Assembly: GCF_030272615.1 (NCBI RefSeq)
Contig: NC_081415.1
Coordinates: 629,651,240 to 629,715,239 of the forward strand
Reading direction: 5' to 3'
DNA length: 64,000 bases
Source of the DNA: Cryptomeria japonica
Lineage: Eukaryota > Streptophyta > Pinopsida > Cupressales > Cupressaceae
Of the stretch, positions 47,415 to 59,010 are shown piece by piece (position 1 is the first letter of the stretch; every line of letters starts with the position of its first letter). The translations under genes were made by a program, and so were the position numbers. A model generated the notes under the pieces. That model did not search any database and was not told where the DNA came from. It worked only from the letters and a program-made list of their open reading frames with translations.

Positions 47415-48580
47415 TGTGTTGCATTGATGTTTTGTCATTGATGTCAACACTAGCTATTTGGATGCTTTACCGGCACCCTTCTGGTCCCGGTAGGTTGAGT
47501 AGTTTTTGGTTGGTTTGAATCCGGCATGATCCGGTAGGTTTCGACATGGTTTGGTTATGAAATTGTCTTATTCATGATACTCATGTTCATATTCAGTCAA
47601 TTAGTTTTGGTCTGGTGATTGGATGCTATCATGTTTGCTTGGAAGCTTGGCTTATAGTACTGGCGAGGGTTTCACCGGCAAAGCTTTTGTTGAAGATCTT
47701 TGATGATATGCATAAGTGGTGTTGGTGCAACTTCTGGTGGAGTTTTAGGATGTTGATGGTGATCATGTTCGAGAATTGGCAGATGGAGATCATTGCTTTA
47801 GCGTATGGACCTATATTGGGTCTCGGTTGATCTAGGTTATGAACCGACTTAGTGTAACATGTAGATTGGACTTCTCGATGTGTTTCTGGGATGTCTTATG
47901 AGTTGGATATTATTTGTTTGGTTTAAGGCCGCCATGTTTTGTAATTATGTAATTGGTTTATTGTCTGGTGGCCGACATGATTGTTTATGGTCAAGGGTTT
48001 GTATATATATATGATATTAGATCTCATTGCAGATCATTATAGGTATATGGTCAAGGAATGTGATATGGATATGTAATGTGCGAATAATGTAATATCATTC
48101 AGGCGGAGGATTTGGTCGATCATTGGAGATTGAATTGGGTTTATGTAAGAGAATTTAATCATCCGGTATTGAGCTTAATTGGAACCGTACTCAGGCATAG
48201 GAGATGCTATCTTTGCAGTTCATTCCTTCTTCTAGATTGTAATCTGCATTTCTATGTACTCAGTGAGACTCTTTTTGTGATGAGCAGTGTGCTCTAGGTT
48301 GTTGGTCTTCCTGCAAGTGCAGGCCCCTCAATTGTAATTCACATACTTACTGTAGAAGTATTATCTGACTGTGGGTAGGCTTCCCACCGTTGTTTTTTTC
48401 TTTTCTGGGTTTTCCACGTATAAATTTTGGTGTCATGTGGATGGTATTTATTCTTTGATGATTGTTTATGCTTAATTGGTTTAACTGCTATTCTGGTATT
48501 TGGTTTAAGCATTCCAGTATTAATGTTTTGGGTTCCGATATTAAAGTTTTAATTACTAAATGTTCTGGTAATCTGTGTGG
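47415..48580 (+). repeat. LTR remnant F (Copia-type, plus strand)
   Basis: Begins near TGTGTTGCATTGATG with GTCATTGATGTCAACAC, as in the starts of the A-E LTRs. It carries ACCGGCA-type sequence, TATATATATATG at about 48003, and the GGGTTTTCCACGTATAAA motif at 48409-48426. The end signature (ATTCACCCCCC) is missing, so it is truncated at about 48580. No duplication found. Confidence 0.6.
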
Positions 48581-49600
48581 GCATGAAACCCCCAAGCCCA
48601 ACGAGGAGCTTCCTTAAATCTAAAAATCAACAAATATTGTGATGTCACATCATCATAAGACCTCATAACTATGGTCTTTAACTTGCAGCATTTATGAGAC
48701 ATGAGCATTATCTATGGTATTTGCAGACGCCCCAATAGGCCTCCCATGATAGGCGTGAATAACAAATTACATGTCAGGTATTGAGTTTAACGCTGGTGTA
48801 GCCATTAATGGCTACATGTGGCTTCTCACTTTTGACAGTAATTCAAGCATGTCGTAATTAATACCTCGAACACAGCGAAACTTGGATTGGAAGCCAGTTT
48901 ATTCCTCTGAGAATCAAACAAAAATTCATCTGTTTTTCTGGTGATTTTCAGCATGCCAAACTGTGTCATGTTTCATTCTATGAGCCCACCTTGCAGGTAT
49001 GAAGAAAAGTTTTTAGTTGGTGAATTCATTTGAAGTTATAAGTTTATTTCTGACTTAGATTGCAGCTTTTGAATGTCAATGGACTGTTGCATAATTTGCA
49101 TACACGTAAATATTTGTAGATAATTTTGGCAGTTCGTTTTTAGTTTTTTTAAAGCATTGCTTTGAAATAGTAATAGTATAAATAATAAATATTACAAATA
49201 AAATATTACTTTAATATTGATTGCATTTTACAAGACAATACAAATATTAAAATTCATTCCCTTAATAAGTCAATTTGATCATATGACATTCTAATATGCT
49301 ACTGACATTAAATGATTTTTAAATGTATAGACAATTTCTTGATATAGTCATGGACTAAAAGGGTTTAGACTATAAAAGTTTGAAATTATATATAAATTAT
49401 TGTCTAAATAAATTATAGTTTTAAAGAAATTTTGAAGAGAAAAGATATAGTAATAGAATAACAAGCTTTATCAATATATTAGTAAAATTATTAAAATAAG
49501 AAACATATTTGATATCCACTTATCACGTATATAGATTAGATTTTTAAATATAAATAAGAAATATAAAATATGTTTTTGATATTAAAAGCAGTCAAAAACG
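48581..49600. other. No gene assigned; possibly low-copy sequence
   Basis: About 48600-49030 has mixed composition and no similarity to other repeats in the window. 49100-49600 is very AT-rich. No open frame of note. Confidence 0.4.
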
Positions 49601-49863
49601 AGGGGGATGACCCATAGGAACAATTAAGAGAACAATGGCAAAACCATTGTTTGCATATAATCAGCAAAGTAGTAGCCTTTTACCTCTATCAAAAACAAAA
49701 ACCATACTACGAGAGTTTATCAGCGATAAAATAATACTAATCAGAGTATAAGTCATTTGCCACGCAAGGCAATAAACAACAGAGTATAAACAAAAGCATA
49801 AACTAGGCTTATCCATCCAACAACTACACAAAATAGATAAAAAACTCCTCCACATGCAAAAAG

Positions 49864-50590
49864 TTATTTCTTTTTCTCTTGGCTCTTCGTAGGGAGCAGC
49901 TTTCTAGCCCATTCCTTAGTGAGGAACTTGAACAAGCCTTTGTAGTCGTCATCCTCCTTGCCTTTCCCTTTGGTCGTGCTTTCCTGCAATAGGCACAACA
50001 TAGTAGCCAAGCATCTCATAACATTCAGAGCAAACTTGGAAACATCGTGCATCTTGGACTCAGCTGCCTCCAATTTGTTGGTGATCACCTGCACATTGTC
50101 AGAGAGGGCCTCCATCTTTTCTCAAGCTCTGTCAGGTTGGAATCCTCCTCCTTCATGTTACTGGCTTCTTCAACGACCAACATTTTTTCCATCCTAAAGG
50201 TCGGGGAGGGGAAATTGGAAGGCTCCGGGCTCTTGGAGGATAAGGGGCTTTCAGAAATTTGGGTGGAGCTCAGAGAATGAGAGGTCGGATTGTGCTGGGC
50301 CAGGGGCTTTTTAACAGTCGGAATGGAATTGTCTGTGTTGTGCGAGGAGGAGGGGTCTCTTAGGGATTTATCCAAGGGTTTAGAGGCTAGTCTACTAGAG
50401 CGACAGGGGGTATTGGCTTCTTCAGTAATTTCCAAATCAGAGTCAATCTCTTGGATTTTGACTCTTTTGGGGGTTCTGACCTCCTCCGGGGAGTGATTCT
50501 TAGTTTTCTTGCTAGAGGAGCCAATTTCTTAGCGTCGAGGGCTTGAATCATTAATGGCAGGAGGGTGGATATCAATGTATTAATAAATAT
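49864..50590 (-). pseudogene. Broken coding remnant, unrecognised Ser/Lys-rich protein
   Basis: Read on the minus strand, one frame from about 50590 to 50117 encodes a Ser/Pro/Lys-rich region (including HSPEEVRTPKRVKI and CRSSRLASKPLDKSL). It has one TAA near 50530. A frameshift at about 50117 then joins it to a helical C-terminal segment (MEALSDNVQVITNKLEAAES) ending KSQEKKK at 49864. I recognise no domain. The composition recalls the C-terminal tails of LINE ORF1 or gag-like proteins. The downstream minus strand (49850-49600) may be its 3' untranslated region. Probably a transposon fragment or a decayed gene. Confidence 0.5.
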
Positions 50591-50959
50591 ATATATTAAA
50601 ATATTTAATATCTATTTATTTAAATATAAATAAACAAATAAAAAACAAAAAAACAAATTTAAGGTAAAAAATATAAATATATCTTTTTATTATAAGATTG
50701 GAGATCTAGATCAATACATTTCTAATAGGATATACACTAAAGTCTACTCTATTAAACATGACATGTCCACTATTGCATATGTCAATATTTGTGGCATATG
50801 CAGTAGTAGACATGTCATTCAAAAATTGAATACAATTTGACATTTATTTTAAATTTGTAATTCAGAAAAAAAAAATTGCATTTGACTTTTGCAATATGAA
50901 TCAATAGAAAGAAAGAAAATGGATATTTTTATACTTAATATAAAATATAAAATAGAACG
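50591..50959. other. No gene seen; AT-rich
   Basis: Simple AT-rich sequence. Its right edge is where G-rich LINE leader sequence begins. Confidence 0.5.
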
Positions 50960-51328
50960 GTGAAGATTGAGAGGATGGGTTCACGCATGTGGGGAGGTTG
51001 CAGGGTTCAAGCTAGGGCATCTGTGCCCTAGCTCATGGGTAGTTTGTGTCTGTTAGTGCACAGTGGGGAGGGTTGTGTGTTTTTGCAGAGAGAGGCAGAT
51101 CTATTTGTTGGAGTGATTGGTTTTGGTGGTTGAGTGGAGGATCATAGGTGGAGTGTTTGAGCAAGGCAAGATAGGGGTTCTGTTTTTAGCAGCTGCATCG
51201 TGAGGAGCCTATGGGGTGAGGGGGGCTTTGGCCCATATTTTTCTTTAGGGGTGTTTGGGAAGAGTGGGTGGTTGGTACTTGTCGGGGTGTGAGGATTCCT
51301 CACCCACTTCTGTTTCGGGTGTGGGTTT
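50960..51328 (+). mobile_element. LINE 5' untranslated region, left part (split by J)
   Basis: Sharp change from AT-rich to G-rich DNA (gtggggaggttgcagggttc, gggtgaggggggc). It joins, after removing J and one GGTTT, to 62657-62813 ahead of the LINE ORF1. G-rich leaders are usual for plant L1 elements. The exact 5' end is uncertain. Confidence 0.55.
51324..51328 (+). other. Target-site duplication GGTTT, left copy (element J)
   Basis: GGTTT precedes the left LTR and is repeated exactly at 62652-62656. Confidence 0.93.
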
Positions 51329-52541
51329 TGTCGCATGTAAAAGAATTCATCTCTAAAGCATCTATTAGAATTCAAAGGGAAATCATGAATCCCTATCTAA
51401 TCAAAGAATTCAAACAAATAGACAATGAAATAACACAATCAAATCAAAATAAGAATTATAAAGTAGTTCAATCAAAACGCCCTATTTCGTGACTGTGTAT
51501 AACTTCCTTTGTTCTTCTCCTCTCTGTGGTATGGTGGCTCTCATATATTGCGCTGGCAACCTGCAATTGACACAAAGATTCAAAGTTCGCGATTGTTGAA
51601 ATGGAGATTGAATGCTCAATTTATAGATTTTTGGAGAAGATTGATTGAAAGGTGGAACCAATTGATCAAGAGGTGGAACTCAGGTGAGCTCACATGAAAA
51701 TTGATAGTTGAACTGCTGATTTAGAGGTGAAACTGAATAGATTCAATAGACTAATTGAGTCAACTGATTGAGAAAAAACTAACTGAAGGAAGAAAAAGAA
51801 TGATCAGAGGAAATTAAGAAGACGACAAAGCTAACTAGAAGATGAAAATAGAGATTGGAGAGATAAATGATTTAATTAATTAATTAATTTAGCATGTGCT
51901 TGCACTTTAACTTAGATTTTCAATTTAATCTTTGCATGAAACTTAATTCAAATAATTGAATTTATTTTAAATTCAATTTAGTATTTGAATATATTTAGAA
52001 CTTGATTTTTGAAATCATGCACATGTATTTGAATTTATAAGAATTTAGAAGAATTTGAAATTAAATGAAATTAGAATTTGGGGATTTGGGAATGAAGAAA
52101 TAATTAGCTAATTAAAAAAAAATTAAAAACTATTTAATTATTTTAGAAATGGAATTTAATTAAATAATAAAGACTATTTAAATTAAAGGATTAAATCACA
52201 ATTAATTAAATAATTAATATTTAATTAATATTTAGAAAAGGGTTGAATGATTAATTGATTAGAGATAGAAATTGAAAATAGAATTTATTTAAATAATAAA
52301 GATTATTCAAATTGGGGAATTAATCAGAATTAATTAAATAATAAATATTTAATTAACATTAGAAAATGGTTAAAATGATTAAATGATGATAGAATAAGAA
52401 ATAGAATGACTAGTAAGATTATGAGGAAATATGAAATTAGAAGAATAAGATTAATTAACTTAATTAAATAATAAAAAACTTATTTAATCAATTAGGCGAA
52501 TAATTAGCACATGATCAATGAGACATTTTTAGGTGTCTACA
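51329..52541 (-). repeat. Element J 3' LTR
   Basis: 1,213 bp. The plus strand runs TGTCGCATG to GGTGTCTACA. Palindromic AATTAAATAAT arrays lie at about 52100-52500. Confidence 0.93.
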
Positions 52542-54981
52542 TTTTCCCCTCTTAGAGACAATGTCGAAACGACATTGTTTCAAAGAAATTGAAAAAAATT
52601 ATGCCCCAGTATGCCCCGACGACGCTTAGGGTGTAATGCCCCCTCGAGAGATTGTTTGTGCATTAAAGACGTGAATGATCTCTCGAAAAAAAGAAGAATG
52701 TTAGATGAAAGATAGAAGAATGGTTAGTTGATTAGAGATAGAGATAGGTGATGTGAAGATGATATTGAGATAGAATATGAGAGAATGAACCTTAGAATGA
52801 AAGATGAGAATTAGAAGCAATTGAAGATGATAGAAAATGATTTAGAAGGAGACGGGAAATCAACAAACTATCAAGAAATAGATGAGATGAGAATGAAATT
52901 GACCAAATCACGAACCTGTGTCATTTATTTTATTGCGCAATATATATTCATCACTGAGCCTTATTATTGAACAATGGAGCTTAGCACATCAGGGTATAAG
53001 GAACCAAGATGTAAAGATATCTCATTGAAGAAACAAACACGTAGCAAACAAGCAACAAACAAAGAAAAAGATAATGCCCATCGTGGCTCCTCTAGTCACT
53101 TGTAGACATCCCTGAGTAGAATAGGAACATAATTTGTCACCAAATGATAAAAGATAAAGATAGACCAAGACAAAATTCAGCAGCTATATTGACCTTGTGC
53201 CTTTGTTCTCAATTTCTTGATGTGATGTTTGATAATATCTAATCTCAGAAAGTTGCGGACCTCGTTTAAGACTGACCTATCTGATTTCGAGTGTATCATC
53301 TTCTGTTTAAGACAAGATAATGATCACTTGATATGGATATGATACAATTGATAAGACGGTTCGATTAGTTGATTGTAGATGTTTGACTGGATAGTCGTAT
53401 CCTTTGTTAACTTCATGCGAAGTGTTTGCTGGATATTTGCTAGGGTATTTGATTCTTGTGAGACAATTTATTGCAAGTTTTTTGATTGATTTTTGATTGT
53501 TTAGTTCTTTTCCAAGAGCTTTTTTCGATGTTTTTGGATTATGTGGATTGATGTTTGAATGTTTTTGATTGATTTTCTCAAGACATTTTCTAGATGTTTT
53601 TGGTATTTCTCAAAGGACGTTATGTGAATGTTTTTGGTATTTTCACTACTCTTTCCAATGTTTTTGGTATTTTTAAGTTTTCACATATTTGAATATTTTT
53701 GATTGATTTTTTGAAAGATTTTTTATGCTTTTGTTTGGATTTTTTCAGTTATACCCCCTGTGTGCAGACCTATATAACATGATGATCTGCAAAATGCATG
53801 CGAAGACAATGAATTTTTGACATGACCTATGTTAATGCAAGATGCATGATAAAGATGCCTTTCCTATTCAAACAAGGTTGACTGTGTTTGTTTGGCATTT
53901 TCTAATACACCAATTGAAAATGGAGGTACAAAACATTTAGTAGATAAGCGGTCAATTGATCCTTAAGATCCCTTGGAACATCCAAATCAACACACTTAGT
54001 GACTAGGATTTACAAATGGAGACGCGGAAAACTTCCCCATTGATTCTTGAAACTTTGATCTTCTTTTGCCCATGTGTGTACAGATGACTTAATTCCCACT
54101 CTTGTATTTTCTAAAGATCCTTAGCATCCTATATGACTAGCTACGTGGATTATCCTAACTTCACAAGCATCCCGAATAGAGCCTCGTTGCCAGCAAGCTT
54201 TTAGAGCTCCGACAAGGTTATAGATTGTAATTTCTCAAATATTACTCCATTATTGGTAGGCATTCATAGCCCTGATGGAGTTACTTGCATGTTCCCATAG
54301 TCAAGATTTTTGTCGCACTTTGTATGCGTGATATTTCAGTTATATATCATTGCTCTTTTGCCTTGAGATGAATATTTGACATAGCTCTTTTTCTTTTATT
54401 ATTTTCTTGCCTTGACTTGTAAGTAATGAAACCTACTTGGGTGTGATAATTATAGCGGCGCTAAAGTAGAATTTTAGATTTTCCACTAGTCATATGATCA
54501 ACTAGGTGTCTAGAATGAATTAGAGATTTTCTTAATGTGTTTGAGATATAGCAATTGATAGGTTTTGAGTTAACAAGTCTCAATTAGTGAAATCACTACC
54601 CAACCATAAGTAAAGCGTCGTCACAGGGTAATGTTGAAAATGAATTACCTTCGAACCTCAAAGACTTCATGTCCGAATATCTAAGAAAGGAGATGACCCT
54701 TGTTTCTCTTAGATGCAAACAGATGACAAACTTGGACAGTTGTCTTGTTTTATTGGTGCTGCTATCTGTAAATGCAGAAACTATATGCTATGAAAACTGT
54801 GGATGGGATGTGCTTGAAAAAGAAACTATATGTGATGCAGTGCTTTGAATAAAATGAGATGCAATATGGAAAGTAAAACCTAAACTAACCCAACCCTTAG
54901 ATATGATATCATTTAAGGTCCATGATGTTCATAGGGTCAAAGAGTTCTGTGTAGGTAGTTCATTGGTATTTGTTTGAAGAG
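52542..54981 (-). other. Non-coding 3' interior of J
   Basis: Starts with the polypurine tract next to the LTR (plus strand ttttcccctcttaga). No gene. Around 53500-53740 the phrase ATGTTTTTGGTATTT recurs several times at irregular spacing. Confidence 0.65.
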
Positions 54982-56099
54982 TCAGATAAAGATGTCTTTT
55001 CCAATAAGATATAAAGACTCAACTAAGCATACACGTCCAACATCTCCAATGTTGATTTCCTTAGTTTTTGGATTTTGTGGATCATCAAAGGGAAATCCAT
55101 CTCTAGAACCCATGAATTCAGCTATAACCTTATCATTTTCAAATAAATCCAATGGTGGTAGGTTCTCTTGCTCCCAGTCTATCAAGTGTGGGTGTATGAG
55201 ACAAATAGATTTTGGTTTCGAAGTTGTGACATGAGCGAGTGTTGTGCCTATTTTTATTGATGCACTTGAAGAGTATGATGAAGCCAACCAGGTATTGATC
55301 TCATTAGTTGGCGCCACACTTGTTTTTGTCACCACTTTGGCATGTGATGATAACTCACATACAATTGTTGACAAGTTGCTTCGTGTAGTATGATTTGGAT
55401 TGGTAATTTCATTGATAAGGGGTTCATGAACAACTTGCATAGAGGGATTGGGATCACTAGGAGAAATGGTAAATTCATTTGGTGAGATGGAATCTTGTGA
55501 GACACATGGAGGACTATTACATGGAAATCATGGGATGCAGGGATCTTGATCAAGATCTAGAGAAATAATGGGATCTTTCTTAGGATATGAAGTTAAAGGT
55601 ATGCTTTGATCTTGGCTTGGAAAGAGATTAGTATGAAGGATAGCAGGGCTATCTTGATCTTGCTTAGGAGGCGGATGTTGTATGGGACTTGAAAGGACAC
55701 TTTGTTCTTGAGGTGAAAGGGTATCATTATGAATGGAATAGAAAATAGTGAGGGGATCATCATAAGATTCTTGGTCGGTGGGATCTTGATCAAAAATTGG
55801 GTAGGATAGAAGTGTTGTTCTTGATCTTTATTTGTTTCAGGATTCATTTCTTTTGATTTTGGATTATCCTCTTGAAATGGGGAAGGAGTTTGGAAATGCA
55901 TGGGAGATTCTGATGAAGAAGGATTTTGAATGAGATCCTCTGAATCATGACTTGAATTAGATTGGATTTGTATGATGGATAGTCATTGGGAGGTTGTGTT
56001 AATAGATAGAGATGGCATGGATTGGTCTTGTGTGACTTCAGGGGATGATGAAATGGTGGATAGATATGGTTGATTTGGGCTTTGGTTGAAAGGGATTTG

Positions 56100-56360
56100 A
56101 TTTTGGTTGAAAGGAGCATGCTTTTGGGTGAAAGAGGTTTGATTTTGGTTAGTTAAATTTTGATTTGGATTTTGATTGAAAGGGGTTTGATTTTGGTCGA
56201 AAGAGGTTTGATTTTGGTTGAATGACTTTTGATTTGGACTTTGGTTGAAAGGGGTGTGATTTTGGTTGAACGAGGTTTGAATGTTGGGTTGGTGTAAATT
56301 TTGATTTGGACTTTGGTTGAATGGGGTTTGATTTTGGTTGAAAGAGGTACTTTGAATGTT
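56100..56360 (-). repeat. Imperfect tandem repeat encoding NQTPFNQ-type units
   Basis: On the plus strand, gattttggttgaaaggggtt and tttgatttggactttggttg alternate through about 260 bases. The minus strand encodes Asn/Gln-rich units. Confidence 0.8.
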
Positions 56361-56544
56361 GGGTTGATATGATTGGTATGATTGATATAGTGGGTTGAAA
56401 GAAAAAGAAGGTTTACATGACCCTAATGTTGGTTGAACTGAGGTAGGAACAATTTTATTGAAGAATTAAGATTGGCATGTTTGAATGGTCTCACAAGAAG
56501 AAGAAGGTTGGCCTGATATTGATTCCCTCGTGTTTTCTAACCAG

Positions 56545-56549
56545 CCCCT
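56545..56549 (+). other. Target-site duplication CCCCT, left copy (element D)
   Basis: CCCCT precedes the left LTR of D and is repeated exactly at 58343-58347. Confidence 0.92.
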
Positions 56550-57620
56550 TGTTAGGTCTCGGAGACAACTGAGAGGGGATGAGGGGTGAATCAGTTGTCA
56601 AATAAATTCAAACCAAAAACAACTTAACCAACCTTAATGCTTAATACTGGTGAACCAAACTTTATGTCGGTAGACAGTTTATCAGTTAATTGCAGTACCG
56701 GTAAAGATTAATGCATGAAATAGAAAGATAATAACATCCACAACACATAACACCAATATTTGTACGTGGAAACCCTATAAGGGGAAAAAACACAGTGGGA
56801 AACCTTACCCACAATCAGATGATACTACTGTAGATAGTATGTGTATACAAATGGGTTATGCACATGTAGAAAGGCCAAGTGTCTAGAGCTCACTACTCAA
56901 TCACAAATAGGAGTCACACTGACTACAATTGGATGGTTAAATCCAATAATGATGTACTGCTCAAAATAGCATCTTCATATGCTAGATTCAGTACCGGTGT
57001 AGTTCTGATATGTCTTCACAAAAACCTTGCTTCACCTTCAAATGATGTATTCATGTATAGCTCTACTTATTTTCACATATACCTTCTTACAATTCCTTTT
57101 CCCAATCGCATGTCGATCTTACAAATAAGATCTTACATATATACCATAACCTAAGACCAATTTTAGTAGGTCGGCTCTAAAAGATATTACAATAAAATCA
57201 ATTACAAGTAAATAAATAACCGATGCAATATCTGATTCAACATGTCGGCTTAATGCATTTACAATAACAACAAAATCATCTCCAAAGCGTGTTGTGTTGA
57301 TATGGAATAGATAAGCCTATCGGTGCTTATTTTGGACCTATTTGCCGGTAACAACAAATATGCAAATACGAATATACCAATGAAAAAATCTCTAAGACAA
57401 AGTGTCCAAATTATGTCTTCAACATAACCAAGTGATTTTCATGTCATTCCAAGTGTCGGTGAACAATATATCCTGCCGGTGTACCAGATACTGGTGATTG
57501 TGCATAAGTCACTTGCTTGTTGGTGAACATTGCCAATCCTCCAAAGTGCCAAAGTTGACAAGTGTTAATAGGTGTTGACATCAATGACAAAACCATATCA
57601 ACATAACCAAAATACCAACA
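56550..57620 (-). repeat. Element D 3' LTR
   Basis: 1,071 bp. The plus strand runs TGTTAGGTCTCGG to TACCAACA. Confidence 0.92.
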
Positions 57621-58026
57621 ATCTCCCCCTTTGGCATTGATGGCAACACAAGATGGAAAAACCATCAAAGTGCCAAAACAAAAATGCCAAATACCAAAAA
57701 CCAACAATCTCCCAAAAGAGATCATAACCAGAAATCAAAATTCAGATACAAAGAGTAATCAATCTCTCCCCCTAAGAGTAACATGTGTTTTCCTTGTGTT
57801 TTTCCATGTCAATCTCTCCCCCTTTGACATCAAATGCCAAAGCCAATACAAAAGCCAGGTTCAAATACAAAATACCAACCAATTCAGTATACCAACTACT
57901 CCCCCTGAGAAGTAGCTCTCCTCATCAAAGCTGACGTAAAAGATTTCTCTGTTAATTCTGCCAGTTGATGACAAACATCAACTGATTAAGTATCTACCGG
58001 TGGGGGTATGACCCCAAGCTGATCTC
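57621..58026 (-). other. Element D interior remnant with several polypurine tracts
   Basis: On the plus strand, ctccccctttggcattgatg abuts the LTR. Further CTCCCCC blocks lie near 57767, 57800-57830 and 57900. CATTGATGGCAACAC (57635-57649) pairs, one mismatch, with GTGTTGACATCAATG (57572-57586). Confidence 0.8.
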
Positions 58027-58342
58027 GAATAGATAAGCCTGTCAATGCTTATTCTGGACCTATTTGCCGATAACAACAAATATGCAAATATGAATATACC
58101 AATGAACAAATCTCCAAGACAAAGTGTCCAAATGATGTCTTCAACATAACCAAGTGATTTCCATGTCATTCCAAGTGTTGGTGAACAATATATCCTGCCG
58201 GTGTACCAGATACTAGTGACTGTGCATAAGTCACTTGCTTGTCGGTGAATATTGCCAATCCTCCAAAGTGCCAGAGTTGATAAGTGTTAATAGGTGTTGA
58301 CATCAATGCCAAAACCATATCAACATAACCAAAATACCAACA
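58027..58342 (-). repeat. Element D truncated 5' LTR
   Basis: 316 bases collinear with 57305-57620. The deletion junction is at about 58026/58027. Confidence 0.92.
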
Positions 58343-58737
58343 CCCCTATGGTTTTTATGACTAGTCATGTCTATCACTTGTTGTTGCAAAGTATTGATTT
58401 GTTGAGCTAAGGTTTCTATGGATGGCGATGGAATAGGAATGGAAGGGATGAATCCTCCACCTTCCCTACAAAATGTATAATGCCAATCCATGATTTTTTC
58501 TTGATTGGTTTGGACCTAGGATCACAACATGTAAGATGTTTTCTCCATTTCTTTGAATGTGACAATGGTTGAGTTGTTGAACTTGACAAACTTGTTTGAG
58601 TTGAGGTTGAGTTTGATCCATCCTCTAATTGTGATTTGAACGATTGGGGTATGAATTTCTAGGATGATTATGCAACTGATGATGAACTAAGACAGACGTA
58701 TATGAGGTCTAGACAAGGACGTATATAGGGACGATAA

Positions 58738-59010
58738 TGAGGACATAAATAGAGATTATGCAACTTCTAAGGATGATAATAAGGACGTAAATGAAGACTA
58801 TGCAAGGACTAAGGACAATATAAATGAGCACTATGCAAGGACTAAGGATGATAATAAGGATGTAAATGCGGACTATGCAAGGACTATGGATGATAATAAG
58901 GACGTAAATGAGGACTATGCAAGGACTTAGGACGATAGTAAGGACGTAAATGAGGACTATGCAAGGACTGAGAATGACAGTAAGGACGTAAATGAGGACT
59001 ATGCAAGGAC
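58738..59010. repeat. 42-bp tandem array, about 6-7 copies
   Basis: Unit of the form aaggacgtaaatgaggacta followed by tgcaaggactaaggatgataat, with point changes and one copy about 9 bases shorter. Confidence 0.88.

Larger units (their letters stand above)
56550..58342 (-). mobile_element. Element D: internally deleted Copia-type LTR element
   Basis: A complete minus-strand 3' LTR (56550-57620), 406 bases of 3' interior with polypurine tracts (57621-58026), and only the first 316 bases of the 5' LTR (58027-58342, homologous to 57305-57620). The perfect CCCCT duplication shows a full element inserted and later lost its primer site, ORFs and most of one LTR. LTR signatures (TGTTAGG, GAGAGGGG, hairpin near 56763) and the PPT block match A-C. 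It sits in the J coding frame. Confidence 0.93.
54982..58493 (-). pseudogene. Element J N/Q/P-rich protein frame (decayed, interrupted by D)
   Basis: Starts at a minus-strand ATG at 58493-58491 (MDWHYTFCREGGGFIPSIP). A short coiled segment (ETLAQQINTLQQQVIDM) follows. The frame is cut by element D (56550-58342) and resumes at about 56544. It continues through an Asn/Gln-rich tandem block of the form NQTPFNQ (56360-56100), then Ser/Pro-rich sequence with frameshifts and stops. The last 152-codon open stretch, 55440-54982, ends LYLIGKDIFI. The N-terminal motif is shared with fragment M at about 413-360. There are no zinc knuckles and no known domain. It may be the structural gene of this family, comparable in place to the Pro/Ser-rich frame of G. 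Function not assigned. Confidence 0.55.

Noticed and set aside
58738-59010. CRISPR-like array
   Set aside because: Units are head-to-tail without unique spacers, and the context is a plant retrotransposon.
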